Shown: one piece after another, positions 59,701 to 64,000 of the stretch
Numbering within the stretch: the stretch's first letter is position 1
Layout of the letters: every line of letters begins with the position of its first letter
From: Fallopia convolvulus
Taxonomy: Eukaryota > Streptophyta > Magnoliopsida > Caryophyllales > Polygonaceae
Length of the DNA stretch: 64,000 nucleotides
Direction of reading: 5' to 3'
NCBI GenBank assembly: GCA_964016875.1
Contig: OZ024718.1
Span: forward strand, 3,167,001-3,231,000
Translations under genes and position numbers: made by a program
The notes under the pieces: model-generated
The model's database searches: none
What the model saw: the letters and a program-made list of their open reading frames with translations, nothing else
Told to the model about the DNA's origin: nothing

Positions 59701-60876
59701 TTAATGTAAACGCTGCCACTCAGAATCAGTTAAAGCGGGAGTAAGAGACTCCCTATCTTGAGCAGTAAAAGGCGAAGAGAACGACTGTGCAAACTGAGGC
59801 AGGGAAGGGACAGCAGCTGCAGCGTTAGCCAGACCCACAACAGATGTGCCTTTACCAGCACCAGCAGCAGACGAAGAGACCGACGAGACAGAAGAGGCTG
59901 CAGCAGCACGCTTCTTACGAGCCTCCTCCCACCAGTCCGGATATCCGATAATTTTGAAGCAAGTACTGATGTCATGGCCAGGAGTCCCACAATGGGAACA
60001 CATCAGATGACTCTTGTCCTGTTTTGAAGGCGCCCCAGAACGAGACGGAACAGTTGCAGCAAGAGTCCGAGTCGAAGATGTGGAGACACGACTACGAGCA
60101 ACAAGCGCAACAGCCTCGACGGGATCAGAAGAAATCGATCGATGGTGCTCATCCTGAATAGCGAGTGAGTACGCTGTGTTGAGATCCGGAAGAGGGTCCC
60201 TGGTAAACAAGTTGGAACGCAGGGTTCCAAAAATTCCGTCATCGAGGCCCATCATAAACTGATGAAAGGCTTCTTCATCACGTTCAGATTGCATGATTTT
60301 CGTCCAGTTACATGTGCAAGAGCCACACGTACAGCCTTGGGTTTTGGTGTAGTTGGACAACTCCTCCTGTAATTGCCGAAGTCGCCCAAAATAAGTAGCA
60401 ACAGAGTCGCCGTTTTGACGACAGCAAGAAAGGTCAGTTTTTAACTGATGAAGTCGAGGAGCGTTGTCGATAGAGAAACGCAGACGAATGTCATCCCAAA
60501 GAGTTTTGACGGAATCCGAGTATGACACAGAAGATCGTAACGCCGGATCAATCGATTGTAATATCCATCCCACCATCATGGAATTGACACTACACCAGTC
60601 ATCATAAGCATCAGTGTTTTCAGCAGGGCATATAATTTTGCCATCGATGAAACCAAGTTTTCGGCGGGCGCGGAAGGCATTCCGAATGGATTTCTCCCAC
60701 TCTTGAAAGTTGTCACCTTTAAGAACCACATGGCTGATTTTCATGCCAGTATGATCCGAGGGGTGAAGGTAGTAAGGAGAGGTGATATCCAAAGCGCCAC
60801 GTTTCGGGAGAGCGGCGGCGGCAGCAGCAGCCTCTTGGACGGCCTTAACGGCGGCAGCGGCGGTAGCATCTGACAT
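59701..60876 (-). CDS. Copia gag
   Basis: 391 codons. Alanine-rich start, then LKGDNFQEWEKSIRNAFRAR and the Retrotran_gag/UBN2-like middle (SVATYFGRLRQLQEELSNY). A CCHC zinc knuckle (CSHCGTPGHDISTC) lies at about residues 295-310. It forms the virus-like particle of the retroelement. Ends at TAA just before the protease frame. Confidence 0.87.
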   Translation of the reverse strand: MSDATAAAAVKAVQEAAAAAAALPKRGALDITSPYYLHPSDHTGMKISHVVLKGDNFQEWEKSIRNAFRARRKLGFIDGKIICPAENTDAYDDWCSVNSMMVGWILQSIDPALRSSVSYSDSVKTLWDDIRLRFSIDNAPRLHQLKTDLSCCRQNGDSVATYFGRLRQLQEELSNYTKTQGCTCGSCTCNWTKIMQSERDEEAFHQFMMGLDDGIFGTLRSNLFTRDPLPDLNTAYSLAIQDEHHRSISSDPVEAVALVARSRVSTSSTRTLAATVPSRSGAPSKQDKSHLMCSHCGTPGHDISTCFKIIGYPDWWEEARKKRAAAASSVSSVSSSAAGAGKGTSVVGLANAAAAVPSLPQFAQSFSSPFTAQDRESLTPALTDSEWQRLH

Positions 60877-61131
60877 GGTAAACGTTCAAGTAACTGAGAA
60901 CGTAAAAAAAAAATTTGGGGAGGATTGTGTTTTAGGATTCCTGCTCCGATACCATGAAAGATCAGAGAAGCGTAAAGTTGGGAGAATTTCCTCTGCCTTT
61001 CATTAACCAAAAGAATACATTATATACTAGTATAGCTTGACCTAACTTGGGCCAAAAGCCATTTACATAAGGATAAGATATTAACAATATATTCACAATA
61101 TCTATTGCCTAATATATTTCCCAATATTTAT

Positions 61132-62070
61132 GCTATCATTGAAAGTTGAACTAACCCTAAAATTGGACTAGGGAGAGAGGGCTTGAGGGTTTGGTTTGAT
61201 TTTTTTCTATAAAGTTTAGATATGAAGACTATGAAAATATATCTTCCATATTTTGAAAATATATTTTTTTTGTTTTATTTTATTCATTTTTTTATCTCTT
61301 TAATTTAAATTAAACCGATTTATAAAATATTTTCAGGGAAAAGGAGCAACATTGATTATTTTATCTTAATAATCTATTTATAAAATTTCATACTTCCTCG
61401 GGTCCTCACTTTGGTAGCTAGAACAATCTTTGTGAGCACCAAATATCCTAGAATTGAGGAAATGGGAAATTTATCCAATTTGAACTCACAATTTAGTAAT
61501 GAATTGAACTAGACACAATTAAACAAGAAACAAATTAAGGTTCTAGTCCACTAACAAAGGTTCATACCCAAATTAGGATTCTAGTGCACTAACAAAGGTT
61601 CATACCCAAATTACAAGTAATAAAAGGATGCAAGACAAGAAGGAAAAATACATGACAAGAAAAGAGAAGAGGGGGTACTAGCAAACACAACAAACAAAGG
61701 TCGAACCAAAGCAAGACAAGAAAACATCCAAGCAAGAAGAAGAAAGGCCGGATTTAGGTTCATATAAATCCGAATTAGAAAAATGCAAGAAGAAGAAGAA
61801 GGGTGAATTTGGGTTCATATCAACTTGATTTCCAACCAACGACAAGAATGAAATTAGGTTCTAGAGGTTTACCTGGCTAAAGAAGTGCCTAATTTGTTAC
61901 TTTTTCAGGCCTCGTCCTCCATCGACGGCACCAGAAGCCTCTCTTCAAGGCTCCAATAACAACAGTGGTGACACACTAGTATTCCACCTCAAGAACATCA
62001 AAGTTTAGAAGGTAGAGAAAGAGATTTGCAAGTTTAGAAGAAGAGAAGAATAAAAGGGAGAGAAGAAGGA
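61132..62070. other. Non-coding
   Basis: AT-rich with a direct repeat (TTAGGATTCTAGTGCACTAA region, 61535-61600) and A/G-rich tracts (GAAGAAGAAGAAG). No gene recognised. Confidence 0.3.
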
Positions 62071-62114
62071 TATTTGTGGAGAATACCACCGGAAGCGCAC
62101 TTGGCTTCCAGCAG

Positions 62115-64000
62115 AGCGAAGAAGACCATCAACGTGAGGAGAGCACATATTTGGGTGGAGAAGAAAGAGATGTTGAGGCGGTGGCAAGAAGGGCGGTGGC
62201 AGCCGCGAAAGAGTATGAGAGTCTGTACAAGGCACTGGACGAAAAAGGGGGTGAGCGAGTCCTCTATAGACTGGCTAGGGCAAGAGAGAGGAGGAACAGG
62301 GATTTAGACAAGGTAAGGTGCATCAAGGACGAAGAGGGACGTGTTCTAGTAGATGACACGCAGATCAAACAGAGATGGGAGAGATACTTCAGTGGCCTAT
62401 TAAATGAGGGTTGCGAGCCGATGGAGAAAAGGCAAGCATTGGAGAGTCAAGACAAGTTTTTCTTCTACAGGCGTGTCTCCTTGGTGGAAGTAAGGGAGGT
62501 GGTCAGGAAAATGAGTAACAGAAGAGCAGTAGGGTCAGATGAGATCCCAGTAGAGGTTTGGAAGTGCTTGGGAGAGAGGGGTCTAAAGTGGCTAGTATCA
62601 CTCTTTAATGTCATTTTCAAGACATCCAAGATGCCAGAGGAGTGGAGACTTAGTAAACTGCTCCCACTGTATAAAAACAAGGGAGATGTGCAACAGTGCA
62701 ACAGTTATAGAGGCATCAAACTTATCAGCCACACGATGAAGGTGTGGGAGAAAATCATCGAGTTGAGGTTAAGATGGATGGTCGAGGTGTCAGAAAATCA
62801 GTTTGGTTTTATGCCGGGGAGGTCGTCCATGGAGGCTATTCATCTTTTAAGGAGGTTGACAGAGGCATACAGGGAGAGGAGAAAGGATCTGCACATGTTG
62901 TTTATAGACTTGGAGAAAGCGTATGACAGAGTACCACAAGAATTGATCTGGCAGTGCTTGGAACACAAAGAAGTGTCAGGCACGTTCACTAGAATTATCA
63001 GGGACATGTATGAGGGTTTAAGGACCAGTGTCAATACCCCGGGCGGAGATACAGAGTACTTCAAGGTGGGATTTGGCCTACACCAAGGCTCAGTGCTAAG
63101 TCCTTTCCTTTTCACACTAGTGTTGGATGTTGCGACGAGAGATATCCAGAGGGAGGTCCCATGGTGCATGTTGTTTGCAGATGACATTGTCTTGGTGGAC
63201 GAGTCAAGAATGGGCGTCAGTGAAAAGCTCGAAGTTTGGAGGGAGAAGTTAGAATCAAAGGGTTTCAGATTGAGCAGGTCCAAGACAGAATATGTGGAGT
63301 TTAAGTTCGGGGAAGGTCGGAGCACCAATGATGAAGTACAACTAGGAGGGGAAGCAGTCACGAAGAAGGAGAGTTTCAGGTATTTGGGGTCAGTTATGCA
63401 GAGCAACGGTGGGATAGATGAGGATATCTCGTCCCGGATTCAGAGAGGGTGGCAGAAATGGAGAGCAGCCTCTGGAGTACTGTGCGATAAGAAGGTACCG
63501 CTTAAGCTCAAGGGTAAGTTCTACAGAGCAGTTGTTAGGCCAGCCACCCTCTACGGTGCAGAATGTTGGCCGACTACTAAAGCACAAGAACAGAGGTTGA
63601 TGGTAGCGGAAATGCGAATGCTTAGATGGATGTGCGGGCACACAAAATTGGATAAGATTAGGAAGGATGTCATTAGGAGCAAGGTAGGGGTGGCCAATTT
63701 AGGGGACAAGCTACGAGAGACCCGACTCCGTTGGTTTGGGCATGTGCAGAGGAGGGGTCCGGGAGAGCCGGTCCGAAGGTGCGAAAGACTGGCTTTGGAG
63801 GACTTTTGCAGAGGTAGAGGATGTCCGAAGAAGTGCTGGAAGGATAGTATAAAGCAGGACATAGAACTTTTGGGACTTTCAGCAGATCTGGCAAGGTGCA
63901 GGGACGACTGGAGAGAGAGGATCAGAGTGGTAGACAGCTAGCCGACGTGACAGAGGACAGGATCTCACACCTCTTCTGGGGCGTGTTATTAGTGTTTTGT
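62115..64000 (+). mobile_element. RTE-clade LINE, 5'-truncated, runs off the window
   Basis: The region downstream of about 62115 encodes the late endonuclease linker, reverse transcriptase and C-terminal part of a non-LTR retrotransposon. No endonuclease domain is present upstream, so the copy is 5'-truncated as is usual for LINEs. The 3' UTR and end lie beyond 64000. Confidence 0.85.
62118..63941 (+). CDS. RTE-type reverse transcriptase (partial)
   Basis: The open frame begins at 62076, but LINE homology starts at about 62160 (ARRAVAAAKEYESLYKALDE). RT landmarks follow: RRAVGSDEIPVEVWKCLG, WRLSKLLPLYKNKGD, YRGIKLISHTMKVWEKII, FGFMPGRSSMEAIHLLRR, FIDLEKAYDRVPQELIW, GLHQGSVLSPFLFTLVLD and catalytic FADDIVLV. 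Then come the thumb and the C-terminal ATLYGAECWPTTKAQEQRL and MLRWMCGHTKLDKIR, typical of plant RTE elements. The frame is intact to the stop at 63939-63941. The N-terminus (endonuclease) is missing, and a frame change near 62120-62160 is likely. Confidence 0.86.
   Translation, partial: EEDHQREESTYLGGEERDVEAVARRAVAAAKEYESLYKALDEKGGERVLYRLARARERRNRDLDKVRCIKDEEGRVLVDDTQIKQRWERYFSGLLNEGCEPMEKRQALESQDKFFFYRRVSLVEVREVVRKMSNRRAVGSDEIPVEVWKCLGERGLKWLVSLFNVIFKTSKMPEEWRLSKLLPLYKNKGDVQQCNSYRGIKLISHTMKVWEKIIELRLRWMVEVSENQFGFMPGRSSMEAIHLLRRLTEAYRERRKDLHMLFIDLEKAYDRVPQELIWQCLEHKEVSGTFTRIIRDMYEGLRTSVNTPGGDTEYFKVGFGLHQGSVLSPFLFTLVLDVATRDIQREVPWCMLFADDIVLVDESRMGVSEKLEVWREKLESKGFRLSRSKTEYVEFKFGEGRSTNDEVQLGGEAVTKKESFRYLGSVMQSNGGIDEDISSRIQRGWQKWRAASGVLCDKKVPLKLKGKFYRAVVRPATLYGAECWPTTKAQEQRLMVAEMRMLRWMCGHTKLDKIRKDVIRSKVGVANLGDKLRETRLRWFGHVQRRGPGEPVRRCERLALEDFCRGRGCPKKCWKDSIKQDIELLGLSADLARCRDDWRERIRVVDS

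Larger units (their letters stand above)
56318..61126 (-). mobile_element. Ty1/copia LTR retrotransposon, 4.8 kb
   Basis: LTRs at 56318-56489 and 60955-61126, 172 bases each with three differences. TTTAT is duplicated exactly at both flanks (56313-56317 and 61127-61131). On the minus strand the LTR runs TATTGAGAAATA ... GATCTTTCA, so the ends are TA...CA rather than TG...CA. The PBS TGGTATCGGAGC (initiator Met tRNA type) directly follows the 5' LTR, and GAGGGGGAG precedes the 3' LTR. Gag, protease, integrase, RT and RNase H are in one frame with two stops. A recent insertion next to the duplicated block. Confidence 0.95.

Noticed and set aside
62840..63406. 188-codon minus-strand frame
   Set aside because: Antisense of the LINE reverse transcriptase; no independent protein signal.

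Overview
This window is nuclear DNA of a flowering plant, most likely a eudicot. The signs are AT-rich sequence, genes with many GT-AG introns, a plant ACX1-type acyl-CoA oxidase pair, and plant transposon families (CACTA, Ty1/copia, hAT, Harbinger-like and Stowaway MITEs, RTE LINE). No bacterial-style operons are present. All coordinates and splice sites were read by eye from the sequence; family names rest on recognised motifs, not on database searches.  Layout: 0.5-5.5 kb holds a four-exon minus-strand gene for a plant SMPD4-like (neutral sphingomyelinase 3 family) protein. 5.9-7.4 kb is a dense array of GATGAC/GTCATC inverted motifs ending at a tRNA-like sequence. 7.4-13 kb is AT-rich, with a TIR element, a weak spliced transcript candidate and a degenerate GTGCATCAAAAC repeat field. 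13.2-13.6 kb is a RING-H2 gene broken by a one-base frame change, with a 34-bp perfect palindrome upstream. 15.6-22.5 kb and 25.4-29.8 kb are two complete, tandem, 14-exon peroxisomal acyl-CoA oxidase genes. Their introns and the spacer between them are littered with MITEs.  31.4-56.3 kb is a decayed region. It contains three degenerate copies of a small J-domain (DnaJ-like) protein gene, lying in partly duplicated blocks. Copy 1 is split by a 9,415-bp CACTA transposon (31626-41040). That element has CACTA ends, a TTT target duplication, a five-exon TNP2 transposase gene with one in-frame stop, a TNPA/Transposase_24-like gene with frame breaks, a possible third small gene, and three arrays of the palindrome TAGCGACCATATGGTCGCTA. 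Paralogous blocks serve as empty sites for several insertions (CACTA, Stowaway, hAT, a small LTR element), so the order of events can be read.  52.8-54.8 kb is a short LTR retroelement whose internal region shows an RRM-like (PTB-like) reading frame and no reverse transcriptase. 56.3-61.1 kb is a young Ty1/copia element (LTRs differ at 3 of 172 positions) with non-canonical TA...CA ends and two in-frame stops. 62.1-64 kb is the 3' part of an RTE-clade LINE that runs off the window.  Biologically, the working genes I can support are the SMPD4-like gene and the ACX pair (peroxisomal beta-oxidation, probably including jasmonate chain shortening). Most of the rest is transposon-derived. The most unusual structures are the CACTA element with a third internal motif array and extra small gene, the RRM-bearing non-autonomous LTR element, and the layered insertion record in the J-protein duplications.
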